A stretch of DNA of 36,646 bases from Carex sylvatica (taxonomy: Eukaryota; Streptophyta; Magnoliopsida; Poales; Cyperaceae). Each line of letters starts with the position of its first letter. Position 1 is the stretch's first letter. The stretch covers positions 1 to 36,646 of the forward strand of contig CAXKVR010000119.1 in the NCBI GenBank assembly GCA_964058845.1, written 5' to 3'. Below the pieces are notes generated by a model. That model did no database searches and was not told the DNA's origin. It saw only the letters and a program-made list of their open reading frames with translations. Positions 1 to 10,594 of the stretch are shown here, in pieces. A program made the translations under genes and the position numbers.

Positions 1-692
1 ACTCAAATCCGAATTCGAATAAAACGGATTAAGATAATAACGAATTCGGATGTGAATATTTATTTAATATGGACAAAAGAACCGGAAACGATACAAATAA
101 TTTCCGTCCTGCACAAACAGATCGGATATCCGGATCTATCCAAATCCAAACCCGCTCCAATAAAAGTCCCAGAAAGATTTGAATTGCTACAGAGCTGCGC
201 CTAGTATTTTATAGGAGCTCTGAGGACTCGAAAAATATAGCAAAGAGTTGTGAACCGGTCATACATGACGCATGTACAGGTATAAATTGTTAATCGACTG
301 GGTTATTTGAGACCCAAAGCATCGATCTTAAAATGGGCCTTGCTTTATTAGCTTTAAACTTGCTTTTCTTGTTTGCCGGTTTGGTATTTGCAGTGCAAAC
401 TTTGCATTAAATGAAAAATAATATACACTAGATTGAAATATAGAACAACAAAAATCTACATCTTCTGATTTTTGTATCTATCCTAAAGTTCATATGGTTC
501 AATTGTTCGTTTCGCATTTATATTCGTGAATTATCTGTTTTGTATTTATATCCGTTTAAAGCTAATTTGATTTTGAATTTTGATATCCGTTTACTATCCA
601 TATTTGTATTTGTATCCGATCGTTGAATGACAAATACGTAAGCATATGATATTAGTATTATCTGCTCCAAATCCGCTACGTTTACACCCCTA
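1..692. mobile_element. hAT-like non-autonomous element, right part
   Basis: The segment ends at 692 in ACACCCCTA, which on the other strand reads TAGGGGTGTAAACGTAGCG. That form is typical of the termini of many plant hAT non-autonomous elements. The body is rich in variants of ATCCGAAT and ATATCCG on both strands (3-60, 125-160, 545-620), as expected for subterminal repeats. The left end lies outside the window, so no target duplication can be tested. No coding sequence is visible. Family assignment rests only on terminus and repeat style. Confidence 0.5.
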
Positions 693-1400
693 ACAGACAG
701 ACATCGTTACCAAAAAAAAAAAAAAAAAATCTGTGTTAGATTTGGAATCAGTCAAGCAGCAGGTGAAGTCAACCAAAAGTTGAGGAGGTTAGAGTGATCA
801 CGTGGCCCGGCCTGTTCAATAGCCTCTTTAGCTTTTTGCTAGTCTTAGTCAAATTACTAAAAAGCGACCTTAGCAAAAAAATCTAGATATTTTGACTCTT
901 CAACGACTTCGATTGTTCGTATACAACCTTTTATTTTAATTTTTGTTGATATATGTTTATCTTGATTTTTTCAACTTCAAACAATTAATTAGCATTCGGA
1001 AATTTCTTTTATAGCAAGATCTCAACATCAATTATACATCATCAGCAAACCTCAACAGAAACACAAAATTAGATTAGCAAAGTAAATTCAGATGGAAAAT
1101 CATGCCATGATTCAATTATATCATCGACTCAACAAATTCAAAGAGAGACGATATAATATTTGCCTTGGCACAAAATTTTAAATTTGGTCTCCATGCACGT
1201 TTTAATATGGAGATCAAATTAACTATTTAAAACAACAAATATTTGTTATCTCTGACTTTAATTCAACGTCAAATTTTAATTGGCTAAATAACATACTCAA
1301 TGTTACGACTCTCGAGCAAATTATAAAGCTTAGTCATATGCATATTTTAGTGTCAATATTAATATCTACCCAACAAAATTAATCAGAAATTTGTCCCCAT
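693..1400. other. LecRK copy 1 distal upstream region
   Basis: No gene is visible. The first part (about 695-1000) and the part near 1150-1225 resemble 7220-7746, for example CAGACAGACATC, TCTAGATATTTTG, ACAACCTTTTA-like blocks and a TTTGTCTCCA-like block. The stretch is therefore duplicated upstream DNA of the LecRK pair rather than random spacer. A poly-A run lies at about 711-729. The stretch near 1185-1215 has an inverted TTGGTCTCCA / TGGAGATCAA pair, also seen in the foldback at 29653-30071. Confidence 0.5.
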
Positions 1401-1612
1401 GTTCTGAGACGGCTCTAATATTGGTCAATTGTTGGGAGCAAATTATGTATACTGAATTATACAAGTAGACGCTTCTGCTTGGTGTCTTATCTCTCACATG
1501 AATAAATAATATCCGCTCACTTTATATTCTCAAATCCAAAACAACTTGTTGGCAAAGAAATATGCCGAAGTGAGCTTTACATCTTCTAACCAAATAATTT
1601 GTTTCTTTAGCC
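1401..1612 (+). promoter_or_regulatory. Proximal promoter and 5' leader of LecRK copy 1
   Basis: This region aligns with 17771-17892 upstream of LecRK copy 2. Shared blocks are GTTCTGAGACGGCTCT, CACATGAATAAATAATATC, TTTATATTCTCAAATCCAAA and TTTGTTTCTTTAGCCATGCT. Copy 1 has two extra stretches, about 60 nt after GGCTCT and about 35 nt before AATAATTTG. TTTATATTCT at 1521-1530 is the best TATA-like candidate, about 90 nt before the ATG. Conservation between the paralogues supports function; the transcription start is not determined. Confidence 0.6.
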
Positions 1613-3673
1613 ATGCTCATGATTAAAAACTTTGCTTTGGCTTTTCTCCTCTTAAAAATCACATTCTCAGTCAGCCAAGAAGTGGAATTTACATTCAATG
1701 GATTTGCCGGTGCAAATCTAACCCTAGATGGTGTAGCTGACATCGAATCAAATGGCCTTTTGAGGTTAACAAACGACACGTATGTAAAAGGTCATGCCTT
1801 CCACCCCTCTTCAATTCGCTTTGGCAGGACCACCTCTTCTTTCTCAACCACATTTGTTTTCGCAATTATTTCAACTTACCTTGACCTCAGCGCCGATGGG
1901 CTTACCTTCTTCATCTCCCCCTCGAAGGATCTCTCCGCTTCCATGCCAGGACAATACTTGGGACTCCTCAATAATCATAACAACGGCAATCTCACCAATC
2001 ATATTTTTGCGATTGAGCTTGACACCTTCATTACCACTGATTTCCAAGACATAAATGGTAACCATGTTGGCATTGATATAAATAGTTTGAAGTCAAGCCA
2101 ATCTGCTTCTGCTGGCTATTATGCCGACGATTCAGGTGTTTTTCAAGATTTGAGCCTTATCAGTCGTAAAGCGATGCAAGTATGGGTTGAATACGAAAGC
2201 CAAGAGACACAAATTACTGTAGCCTTATCTCCCATTGGAAAATCTAAGCCAAGAAAACCTCTACTCTCTTATAAATTCAATCTCTCAACAGTTTTGAACG
2301 ATTCAATGTACATTGGTTTTTCTTCTTCCACTGGCGTTTTGCATAGCTCTCATTACATTCTTGGATGGAGCTTCAAACTAAATGGACCAGCACCATCAAT
2401 TGACGTATCAAAGTTACCAAAGCTCCCACGTACAACCCCCAAAGGCCCATCAAAAGTCTTATACATTGTGATATCTTTCGCTTCAGCGGCCTTTATTCTT
2501 ATTTTAGTCGCTTTCCTTTTCCTCTGTGTCAAGAGGCGGTTTAAGTATGCAGAAGTGATTGAAGATTGGGAAGTTGAGTTTGGTCCACATCGCTTCTCAT
2601 ACAAAGATTTGTACCGAGCAACCAATGGGTTCAAGGAAAAAGAGTTACTTGGAAGTGGTGGATTTGGGAGGGTTTATAGAGGGGCTTTACCTGTGTCCAA
2701 ACTGGAAGTTGCAGTCAAGCGAGTCACACGCGAATCCAACCAAGGTATTAATCAATTTATAGCAGAGGTTGTGAGTATTGGCCGGCTCCGGCATAGAAAC
2801 CTTGTTCAGTTATTGGGTTATTGCAGGAAGAAAGGGGAGCTCCTTTTGGTATATGAATACATGCCAAATGGGAGTCTTGACAAGTATTTGTATGGTCAAG
2901 AGAGGCCGACCCTTAATTGGATTGAACGATTAAAAATTATCAAAGGAGTAGCATTAGGTCTTCTATACCTCCACGAAGATTGGGAGCAAGTCGTCATCCA
3001 CCGAGATGTTAAGCCAAGCAATGTTTTATTAGACTGTGATTTAAATGCTAAATTAGGTGACTTTGGCCTTGCAAAACTATACGATCGTGGTACTGACCCT
3101 CAAACCACCCATGTGGCAGGTACAATAGGTTATATTGCCCCAGAGCTTACGAGAACTGGCAAGGCAACACCTCTTACTGATGTGTTTTCCTTTGGTGCGT
3201 TCCTGCTAGAGGTTGTTTGCAGTAAGAGACCGTTACACCCTAGCACACAAGGGGAGGGAACGATTCTAGTCGATGAGGTGTTAGAACACTGGCAATTTGG
3301 ATCGTTACTCGATATTGTGGATCCGAGATTAGGCGAATGTTATACAGTAGAGGAGGTAGATATGGTGCTAAAACTAGGTTTACTTTGCTCACATCCACTA
3401 CCTAGTGCCAGGCCGAGCATGCGACAAGCTGTGCAATATTTGGAAGGTGATGCACCCCTACCAGACTTATCGGCGTTATATATGAACTTTAGTACCCTTG
3501 CCATGCTTCAGAATGAAGGATTCGATTCTTATGTTTTGTCACATCCCTCTACCATGTCAACGAAATCAGAGAATGTTATTTCACATCCCTCTACCATGTC
3601 AATGACACCAGAGAATGTGATGTCAAATCCCTCTACAATGACATCTTTCTCAGGTTTATCTGGTGGTAGATGA
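1613..3673 (+). CDS. L-type lectin receptor-like kinase (LecRK), copy 1
   Basis: An intact, intronless 686-residue receptor kinase expected at the plasma membrane, where this family senses extracellular ligands and signals through Ser/Thr phosphorylation. In order: signal peptide (about 1-22), legume-lectin ectodomain (about 23-258), transmembrane helix (about 282-306) with a basic stop-transfer KRRFK, and kinase domain (about 341-615). The kinase has the Gly loop GSGGFG (347-352), Lys369 in VAVKR, HRDVKPSN (463-470), DFG (483-485) and APE (509-511), so it looks like an active RD kinase. Motifs such as GPHRFSYKDLYRATNGF and RHRNLVQLLGYCRKKGELLLVY resemble LecRK clade IV. The start is the first in-frame ATG, at a position shared with copy 2. 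The C-terminal tail (642-686) contains nearly three copies of a 14-residue repeat that is single in copy 2. Ligand unknown. Confidence 0.97.
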   Translation: MLMIKNFALAFLLLKITFSVSQEVEFTFNGFAGANLTLDGVADIESNGLLRLTNDTYVKGHAFHPSSIRFGRTTSSFSTTFVFAIISTYLDLSADGLTFFISPSKDLSASMPGQYLGLLNNHNNGNLTNHIFAIELDTFITTDFQDINGNHVGIDINSLKSSQSASAGYYADDSGVFQDLSLISRKAMQVWVEYESQETQITVALSPIGKSKPRKPLLSYKFNLSTVLNDSMYIGFSSSTGVLHSSHYILGWSFKLNGPAPSIDVSKLPKLPRTTPKGPSKVLYIVISFASAAFILILVAFLFLCVKRRFKYAEVIEDWEVEFGPHRFSYKDLYRATNGFKEKELLGSGGFGRVYRGALPVSKLEVAVKRVTRESNQGINQFIAEVVSIGRLRHRNLVQLLGYCRKKGELLLVYEYMPNGSLDKYLYGQERPTLNWIERLKIIKGVALGLLYLHEDWEQVVIHRDVKPSNVLLDCDLNAKLGDFGLAKLYDRGTDPQTTHVAGTIGYIAPELTRTGKATPLTDVFSFGAFLLEVVCSKRPLHPSTQGEGTILVDEVLEHWQFGSLLDIVDPRLGECYTVEEVDMVLKLGLLCSHPLPSARPSMRQAVQYLEGDAPLPDLSALYMNFSTLAMLQNEGFDSYVLSHPSTMSTKSENVISHPSTMSMTPENVMSNPSTMTSFSGLSGGR
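3537..3648 (+). repeat. Coding 42-bp minisatellite in LecRK copy 1 tail
   Basis: Two full 42-nt units and a partial third encode SHPSTMSTKSENVI, SHPSTMSMTPENVM and SNPSTMTS, just before the conserved end FSGLSGGR. The unit length is a multiple of three, so the frame is kept. Copy 2 has a single SHPSTMTS here. Ser/Thr-rich repeats behind a kinase domain could serve as phosphorylation sites; that is inference. Confidence 0.9.
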
Positions 3674-4084
3674 TAGAACAACTCTTCAAAAAATTCTCAT
3701 TTATTTTGAAATTTTATTTGTCTGATAATATTGTGTAATGAACGGTTGGGTTTCATTTCTGGCCTACCCGAAGTTGTTTGGGAGTAAAGGGTTTGTTCTT
3801 GTCGTTATCGTTGATAATATTCTGTAATCAGATATTATAGTATATAACGTGTGTATACTAAAGAAATGATTAATGGATTTTATAATGGCAGCCCATATTT
3901 AAAAAAAATACATACATGTTACAAACACGATTGTTTTGTAGAATGGTGCTCTCTAGTTAACTAAGTTTTGTGGAGATGAACTTCACATGGAAATTTTACT
4001 GTTCATTCTTTTTATCGTTGGCTTGAGTTTAATGGAATCCCTTATACTGAATTTCAAAGTATCTGGTGTGCTAACATTTCTCTA
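3674..4084. other. 3' flank of LecRK copy 1
   Basis: AT-rich downstream sequence holding the presumed 3' UTR and polyadenylation region. The first 20 nt after the stop (GATAGAAC block) match copy 2. Nothing else recognisable. Confidence 0.4.
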
Positions 4085-4460
4085 ATAATTAAATTTTGTT
4101 ATGGCTTGTTAAACAAAATAGAATTTTAACAAGTGATAATCAATCTTACTAGAAGGGGTTGGTTTGGTGATAGACAATATGTGTATTGTTCAAAGATGCA
4201 GTCAGTTGATCATTTATTTGTCACTTATCATTTTGCTAGGTCTATATGGTCTTGAATTGCTACTTATTATAGGTTTGTATTTGAGTGCAACATTGTTGTT
4301 GACTTATGGGAATTACATTATGGCATCCCTCTAAAAGATGCTAATTTATTTGAGATAATTCGTGGTGTATTTTATGGAATTTATTTCTTGATAGAAATAA
4401 AATATTGTTTAAAGCTGGACAGATTAAAGATTTACAGGTTTTAGGGGCCAAGATTACTGT
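4085..4460 (+). pseudogene. Non-LTR retrotransposon (LINE) fragment, zf-RVT region
   Basis: Conceptual translation with in-frame stops gives RRGWFGDRQYVYCSKMQ followed by SVDHLFVTYHFARSIW. This matches the zinc-binding region (zf-RVT) at the C-terminus of plant LINE reverse transcriptases, whose usual pattern is RGW-x2-D-x2-C-x2-C then HLFF-x-C-x-FA-x3-W. One Cys of each zinc pair is changed here. No RT catalytic core, endonuclease or poly-A tail is nearby, so this is a short decayed remnant. Confidence 0.65.
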
Positions 4461-4481
4461 TGTAGACCATAAATGAAAAGT

Positions 4482-4608
4482 CAACAACAATTGGGATTAG
4501 AACATATTCTAATTAGCAATTTCTTTTATTAGTTTTTACATATTAGTTTGTACAGCTTCAACTACAATCGGGACTAGAACCTATATATTCTAATTAGAAA
4601 TATTTTTT
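4482..4608. repeat. Imperfect direct repeat, about 48 bp twice
   Basis: 4482-4529 and 4559-4608 share CAACWACAATYGGGAYTAGAAC followed by ATATTCTAATTAG. Noncoding; no transposon ends recognised. Confidence 0.55.
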
Positions 4609-6429
4609 CTATGCACGTTTTTAAGTTATTTGTTTGGAGAGGAGCTCGACGGCGGTTGGATCTAGCCGGTCTTCCGTGGTGACTCCTCTCTTATCTATTG
4701 AAAGATTAATTACTGGGCTCACATCTTGCAATTTATTGTTGGTTATTATGATATGACTTATATATTATCTTATACTAAACTATATATTTAATTAGTAAAA
4801 AGAGGTATTATTGGACATTGGTTATTTGAAAATCTTAAAAATGAACTTTAAAAATAATTGAAAATGAGAAAGCAAATTTAAAGATATGGACATTCATGTA
4901 CCCTAACAATTAAAGTTCATGCAAGTTAAATACTATTTTATAATGCATGCATCAAAGTTCATGCAACTTGAAATTTGTTGATGAAGAATGAAGATCGAGA
5001 AAATAGTGTTCTTATGTCTTTAAAAGGCTAAATGATGTAGCATGCATGTGCAGTTCGAGTCTGAATCTGAGGTCCCACATCTCCCCAGTCTTTTGAAACA
5101 GTGACTCTGTCGTTTTTTTTCCAGCACTACTGAAATCAAATGTGATAGAAGTGAATCTGCCATTTGTGGATATTTTTAGAGGTACTTGAACTGAGAGGAG
5201 CAAGGTTTTTGAGAGGACAGAAAATATGTTTACAGAAAATGGCTTGCTGACTGCAAATCCAATGTTAGACACAAAAGAGAGCTTTAATCAATCAATCATT
5301 GCAGTTTCACGAGTCAAAATTAAATTGGGCCTGAAAATTAAGGACATCTATATTTGGATCACATATCAGTAACCAAAATTAAGTTTCTTCTTCTAACATT
5401 TTTGGGCTTTTGATAAGGCCCAGTCAAAGATCAAACCCCATGTTTAAAAAATAAAACATTGACCCAAAATATTAAGGGCTTTTATTGTAACAGTAATAAA
5501 TAACGCTGATGATGATTATTGTGTTCAACAAATAAACATTGCCCCGAAAATCTCAATTTTTGTTGAGCTTCGAAATTTTGCTAAATTGCTGTATCTCCAA
5601 ATCTGAGATTTTATTGGACAGTTTGCTCAAATTTTCCCTCTGTGGCACCACCCTAGCACCACTTCCTGTATTCTATCTCACAATATGGAAGCAGATTTAA
5701 CACAATAATTGTAGATAGATTATAGAAGAAGAATCCAATATGAAAATCATAGAATGCTATATAAAATCTGAGATTCATGCATATAGATCTCTGAGTATCA
5801 AGCTAGAGAGGAGCACTCTCATTTCATTACTATCTTACTAAAAAAATAAACAGAAGTGTGAAACTTGTAGATTAATCCTAATTAATAAGTATTTAATATT
5901 AGATAAATACACTGGTGCCTTCATTTCTGGCAATGCTTTGAAGATCAGAGCTTCATCAAGATGTAAAAACACATCTCCATGGCAAAAGATCTGGAAAGAG
6001 GATAGTGAAAGTAAAGAGAACAGAAACTTCACAAGAAAGTCCCTATGTTTATTTCTTTTTATAAAATTTGTGAAAAATGCACAATATCAAAGCTATACTA
6101 ACATGTTCCACTCGCATTTTTCAAATTGCGTTATCTTTACATTGCATTTTATATGGTTCGACACAATTTATAAGCCCTCCTAATTTGTATCAGTCAATTG
6201 TTTCAAGCCCGGTTGATCTTTTATTTGTCGTTCTGACTGACCTCCCATCAGTGTTTCAGCTTCAATTGAGTGTCCAGTAGCATCGTCTTTGCCACCAATA
6301 TATATACTCCCTGTAGCAGGGTTTATGTTATGAAACCAAATTTCTTGCTAGCAAGGTTCATCTGTCCATCCATTCTTGATCTGAAAAGTCATAATTATAA
6401 TTAATGTATAGAAAATATTTGGTTTTGAG
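4609..6429. other. Intergenic, no gene recognised
   Basis: AT-rich DNA. Open frames of 60-90 codons at 5012-5272 (-), 5838-6032 (-) and 5938-6280 (+) show no domain, no paralogue in the window and no codon signature. I see no RNA gene or transposon terminus here. Confidence 0.4.
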
Positions 6430-6592
6430 AAGACACAATTCATACTTTAATTATGACCGTTCAGATATTCATGGATGAAAGGATGGAGAAGCTGCGAAGC
6501 TACGAAATCAGGAGAGGGACTCGAACACTCGACTTCTGGGGTACCACAGTCCTAGAACTTATTCTCCTAGCCAACTCTGCTACCGCTTGTAA
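6430..6592 (-). mobile_element. Candidate tRNA-derived SINE
   Basis: On the minus strand, TAGCAGAGTTGGCTAGGAG (6563-6582) resembles a Pol III A box and GTTCGAGTCC (about 6516-6526) matches a B box. They are about 56 nt apart, close to tRNA spacing. Acceptor and T-stem pairing is imperfect, so it is not a functional tRNA. The non-tRNA body would run to about 6430. No clear 3' tail or target duplication was identified. Confidence 0.4.
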
Positions 6593-7219
6593 CATCCCAA
6601 TTTTGTACATGTTGAAAATTTATTTGATTTGGAATCAATAAACTAGAAATACATAGGAAAATCCATCTTTCCAGCCCATTGATTTTCTCAGCCTATTCCT
6701 TCTAGAAATTTATTTTCTCAGCCCTACGTTAAATTCCATGGGAGGAGAGAGAGTGTGGGCACTGAAAATGAAATTTAAATTAATTTTAAATTTGGTGGGG
6801 ACCGAATATAAATTTCGAAATCAAACATACCAAATTTGACTTTTCATTTCTCCTCATTTGATTTTATGTGATCAGTTGGGACTCCCAAAAATTCAAATTT
6901 GGAAATCAAACCAGATAGGAAAACTGCATACTGAAATCAAGCATACCAAATTTGACTTTTCGTTTCTCCTCATTTCGAAATCAAACCGGATAGGAAAAGT
7001 GCATACTGGAATTCAAATTTGGAATACAAAAATTGGTACCAAAAATGGTTTTCGGTATTGATGGTTTTTGTAAGAAAGTAAGTAATTGACCCGGTTTCCA
7101 TTTTTTTATATTTATGATATTTTATATAAAAAATTCGCCCAAATCCTACAGGCCACTGGCCACTGACGGTGGATTGTATAAGAACATACAACAGGCTTAT
7201 TGAAATCATATTATGTCAT
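6593..7219. other. Intergenic with a short direct duplication
   Basis: No gene. Two interleaved repeats are present. GAAATCAAACATACCAAA at 6817 recurs at 6933. AAATCAAACCAGATAGGAAA at about 6902 recurs at about 6978 with few changes. Together they form an imperfect tandem duplication across 6817-7022. Confidence 0.5.
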
Positions 7220-7746
7220 GTATCAGACAGACATCAGTACAAAAGAAAAATCTATGATAATTCTGGAATAATTACTTCAAGCAACAGGTTAAGTCAGCCA
7301 AGTTGCATGAGGAATAATCACTTCTGGAATAGTCACTTCAAGAGCGTTCAAGTGGTACCGTGAAACCTAGATATTTTGGCTTTTGAACAAAACTTTGAAT
7401 GTTCGTACATAACCTTTTACTTTAATTTGTTGTTCATATATTTGTATCTTAATTTTTGCGACTTGATAGACAGTTAGTCTGTATTATATCTTCGTTTTCA
7501 AATTCCAAATAATTCATACAATCTCTTAACATAAATTTCATATAAAAATGTACTTGCAAACAAAATTTTATAGCTTTTAAAATCATTTTACTATTTTTGT
7601 CAGATAGGTAACAAATTACCTTATCTAAATTTGAACCATGCAAAACTACTAATTTTCCATCTATCTAACAATAGTGAAAAATTCTAAAAAAATATAATAT
7701 TTTGTCTCCAAGTACATTTTTAAATGGAAATTATATTAAGTAATTA
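7220..7746 (+). promoter_or_regulatory. Displaced distal upstream region of a LecRK gene
   Basis: This segment resembles 695-1226 upstream of LecRK copy 1 in order and orientation. Shared blocks are CAGACAGACATC, a CAAGCARCAGGT-AAGTCA motif, CTAGATATTTTG, TTGTTCGTA-ACAACCTTTTA variants and the TTTGTCTCCA block. Similarity stops at the Copia LTR starting at 7747. The proximal promoter of LecRK copy 2 is at 17771, so this is probably the distal promoter of copy 2, separated by later insertions. Functional content is unknown. Confidence 0.5.
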
Positions 7747-7954
7747 TGTTGAATTTATGAAACAGAGAAGTGGAATTGAGGAGAGAGAATATATTCGCAA
7801 ACTTGTGTTTTTCTTATTACAAGATTTCCTATTTATTATTACCAAGCTCAAAACTAGCCATTAGTATTATTTCTTATTCTAGTAATGATGATACACGTTA
7901 CCGTTATCTTTCTATATTTGAAAATAAGTTTGATTCATTTCCTATATTTGAACA
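7747..7954 (-). repeat. Copia 3' LTR (208 bp)
   Basis: On the minus strand it begins TGTTCAAATATAGG directly after a purine tract (GAGAGGGAG) following the pol C-terminus, and ends in TTCAACA. The TG...CA termini fit an LTR. Outer flank is AATTA (7742-7746); the partner LTR and second target-site copy are missing. Length assumes these termini are right. Confidence 0.65.
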
Positions 7955-9355
7955 CTCCCTCTCAAACTGGGAATGTATATATCGTACATTCCAAGATTGT
8001 TTGTAATTCTCTCAAATGGATTTTGAGTCCAATCCTTTGATGAAGATATCTTTGCAAGTTAATATTCACTTTTAACATATGATGTTTCTATTTCTTTTGC
8101 TTGAATACCATCTTTAATAAAGTGGTAATCAACTTCTATATGTTTTGTTTGCTCATGAAACATGAAATTTTATGCTATATAACGTGCCGAGTTGTTGTCG
8201 CGATATATTTGAATAGGTCCTTGAGTTTTAAATCCCATGTTCGATAGGAGTTGGTTAATCCATGTCAACTCGATTGTGGTTGATGCCATGGTATGATATT
8301 CCACTTTAGCGCTTCATCTTGCCACAATATTTTATTTCTTGCTTTTCCATATGACTAGTTTTCCACCAACAAATGTACAAAAGCCGGTTATTGATTTTCT
8401 ATTGAAGCTTCTGGCCCAATCTGTATCAAAATAGCTACATATGTTATTAGAACAATTGTTTTTCATCCAAATACCCTTACCGTGATTCCCTTTTAGATAC
8501 CTTAAAATTCTATTTATAGCTTCTAAATGTGGTGCTCTATGTGAGTGCATGAACTTACTAATTTGGCCTACGGAAAAAGATATATCTAGACGAGTGACCG
8601 TTAGATAGATCAATTTTCCTACAAGTCTTTGAAATTGATTTATGTCTTATATAGATTTAATATATATTTATATTTATTATCAATTAAAGTAGAGGCTGGT
8701 TTCTTTTAATAAATGAAGTGTATATTTTCTTTATGAAATAAAAAGTTCTTTATTTGAAGAAGCCACCTCTATTCCTAAAAAATATTTAAGATATTATAAA
8801 TCTTTTATATCAACATTTTCTTTTAGTTGTCTATTGATTTTTGAATGTGTTCTAAATTATTTTTGGTAATTATAATGTCATCTAGATACACTAGAATAAG
8901 GGTTGTATTGATTTCATCACCTTTGTTAAATAAAGAATGCCAGCATTACTAATTTTAGAATTGCAAGAAAAATAAATAAGAGCTAAGTTTGTCATACCAT
9001 GTCCTTGGAGATTGCTTCAATCAGTATAGCTTGATTTGTTAAGCCTACAAACCAAGTTAGAATTGTTTCCAATTTATGACCAGATTAATTTTAATGTCAA
9101 TACACCTCCTCTTCAAGTATTCCTTGAAAAGGAAATCATTTTTAACATCAATTTAGTATAGGTCCCAACTATTGTTTACCGTAATAAAGAATAAAATTCT
9201 AATGGTATTCCTTTTTGCCACTGGTACAAATATTTTATTATAATCTATTCCATAGGTTTGAGTAAAATATTTGGCAACTAGTTTTATTTTTTAACACTCT
9301 ATGGTACCATCATTATTATATTTGATTTTACATAACCATTTACAAGAAATCGGTT
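7955..9355 (-). pseudogene. Truncated Ty1/Copia pol (RT and RNase H)
   Basis: Minus-strand translation, with several stops and frameshifts, covers the reverse transcriptase from about 9350 (DGTIEC, LVAKYFTQTYGIDY, LKQSPRTWYDKLS). It continues through GKLIYLTVTRLDISFSVGQI and the RNase H region (RILRYLKGNHGKGIWMKNN, GFCTFVGGKLVIWKSKK; 8332-8613). The terminal TKHIEVDYHFIKDGIQ motif sits at about 8090-8150. The order RT then RNase H then LTR is typical of Copia. Gag, protease, integrase and the 5' LTR are absent; the element is cut off near 9350 beside a poly-T run. It sits between the displaced LecRK upstream region and the MULE. Confidence 0.85.
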
Positions 9356-9579
9356 TTTTTTTTTTTGTTGTAAAAGGACAATTTTTCACCGATTTTTTTA
9401 ATAATAGAAATTAAATAAATAAAATATCGGAATACGATACTGATTTTGATTTTTATCGAAATATAAGTAGAATGGGACGTGTAACCCGTCCCATGGGACG
9501 GGACAAATTACCCCATCCCGAAAATTGCTCTAATTAATCTCTGATTTGATAATGATTTTCATTAAGGAATTAAAAATAT
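9356..9579. other. Junction between Copia remnant and MULE
   Basis: No gene. Contains GC-rich GGGACGG boxes at 9474-9530, including the perfect 18-bp palindrome CCCGTCCCATGGGACGGG at 9485-9502. The boxes resemble those in the MULE ends, so the true left end of the element may be here rather than at about 9580. Confidence 0.4.
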
Positions 9580-9619
9580 ATATATATGGACCGCGAAGGG
9601 AGGACCTGTCCCGAAAAGC

Positions 9620-9650
<31 letters not shown>

Positions 9651-9790
9651 TATGAGACGGGAAGGGAGGACCCATCCCGAAAAGAGAAAAAAAAAATATA
9701 TATATATACGAGCCGGGAAGGGAGGACCCGTCCCGAAAAGTGAAAAAAAAAAAAAAAAAAAACAGGGGCGGGATAAGCCAACCCGTCCCA
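9580..9790 (+). repeat. MULE left terminal repeat array
   Basis: Three iterations of the box GGGAAGGGAGGACC / TCCCGAAAAG, at about 9593-9618, 9657-9683 and 9713-9740. They are separated by poly-A tracts and (AT)n runs, with a related box at 9765-9790. The outermost copy (CTGTCCCGAAAAGC followed by A's) best matches the outermost box on the right, supporting inverted ends. Confidence 0.75.
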
Positions 9791-10594
9791 TACCACATTA
9801 TATCTCTCCCTCCTTCCCTTTCGCTGTCTACCCTTTTCGCTATCTACCCTTCCAAAAGAAAAAAAGAAAACAAAAACCATCGTTGTCTGCCCCTCCGAAA
9901 GAAAAAAAAAAAAAACTCTGTCGGTGCTAAAGTCAGGACGGAACACTATAACCCGTCCGGATTCCTCTGTGCCACTCCTCCTCTGCCGCTCCTCTCATCT
10001 CTTCCTCTCATCTCTTCAGGTAATTTTTTTATTTATATAAAATTAAAATAAATTATTATAGAAATTAATTAATAATAAGTTTCAATTTAATTTGTTATCT
10101 AATTATAGTGAATTTTATTAGTTTGTTAATTATAATTTAAAAGAATTGATAAATTAGAGTTTAGAACAATTAATTTATTTTTAGACTCATTTGATATGAT
10201 AAAATTAATTTCGTTTAATTTATTTATTTAAATTAGTCCATAGCATATAATTGAGAGAGTTGATAGTATTATTTTAATTATTGTTGAGATTAGTTGTAAT
10301 TTATTAGATATGAATAATTTGTAATATGAAAATGTAGGTACTTATTTTCTTAATCTATTATAAAAATGAATTGAATTAATTAGATTTAATTTTATTAGTT
10401 TTTTAAGTGTATTTTGCAAGAAGTGATAAATTAGATAATTTATTAATCTCTTATTTTATCTATTTCTTAATTTATCTATTTATGTGTGTTTTATAGTTCA
10501 TAGGTAATTGCTTAATTTAGTAATTTATTTAATAATGTGAATGGTCAGTAAATTTAGATTGTTATTAATTCTTTCAAAACGTTATGCATGCAGA
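9791..10594 (+). promoter_or_regulatory. 5' region of the PMD gene with probable leader intron
   Basis: A CT-rich stretch (9790-10019) resembles a plant 5' leader. A donor CTTCAG|GTAATT at 10019/10020 and an acceptor GCATGCAG at 10593 would define a 574-bp AT-rich intron ending one base before the ATG at 10595. The promoter presumably lies in the terminal repeat, as in MuDR; that is inference. Confidence 0.45.

Noticed and set aside
1794..2634. Alternative-frame and antisense frames inside LecRK copy 1
   Set aside because: Shadows of a long frame with clear domains; the same applies within copy 2.
6508..6592. A functional tRNA gene
   Set aside because: Acceptor stem and part of the T stem do not pair; treated as a SINE candidate instead.
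9530..9946. Overlapping frames of 65-138 codons rich in Lys or Phe with repeated IYIYIY
   Set aside because: They translate poly-A and (AT)n tracts of the MULE left end; no protein is implied.
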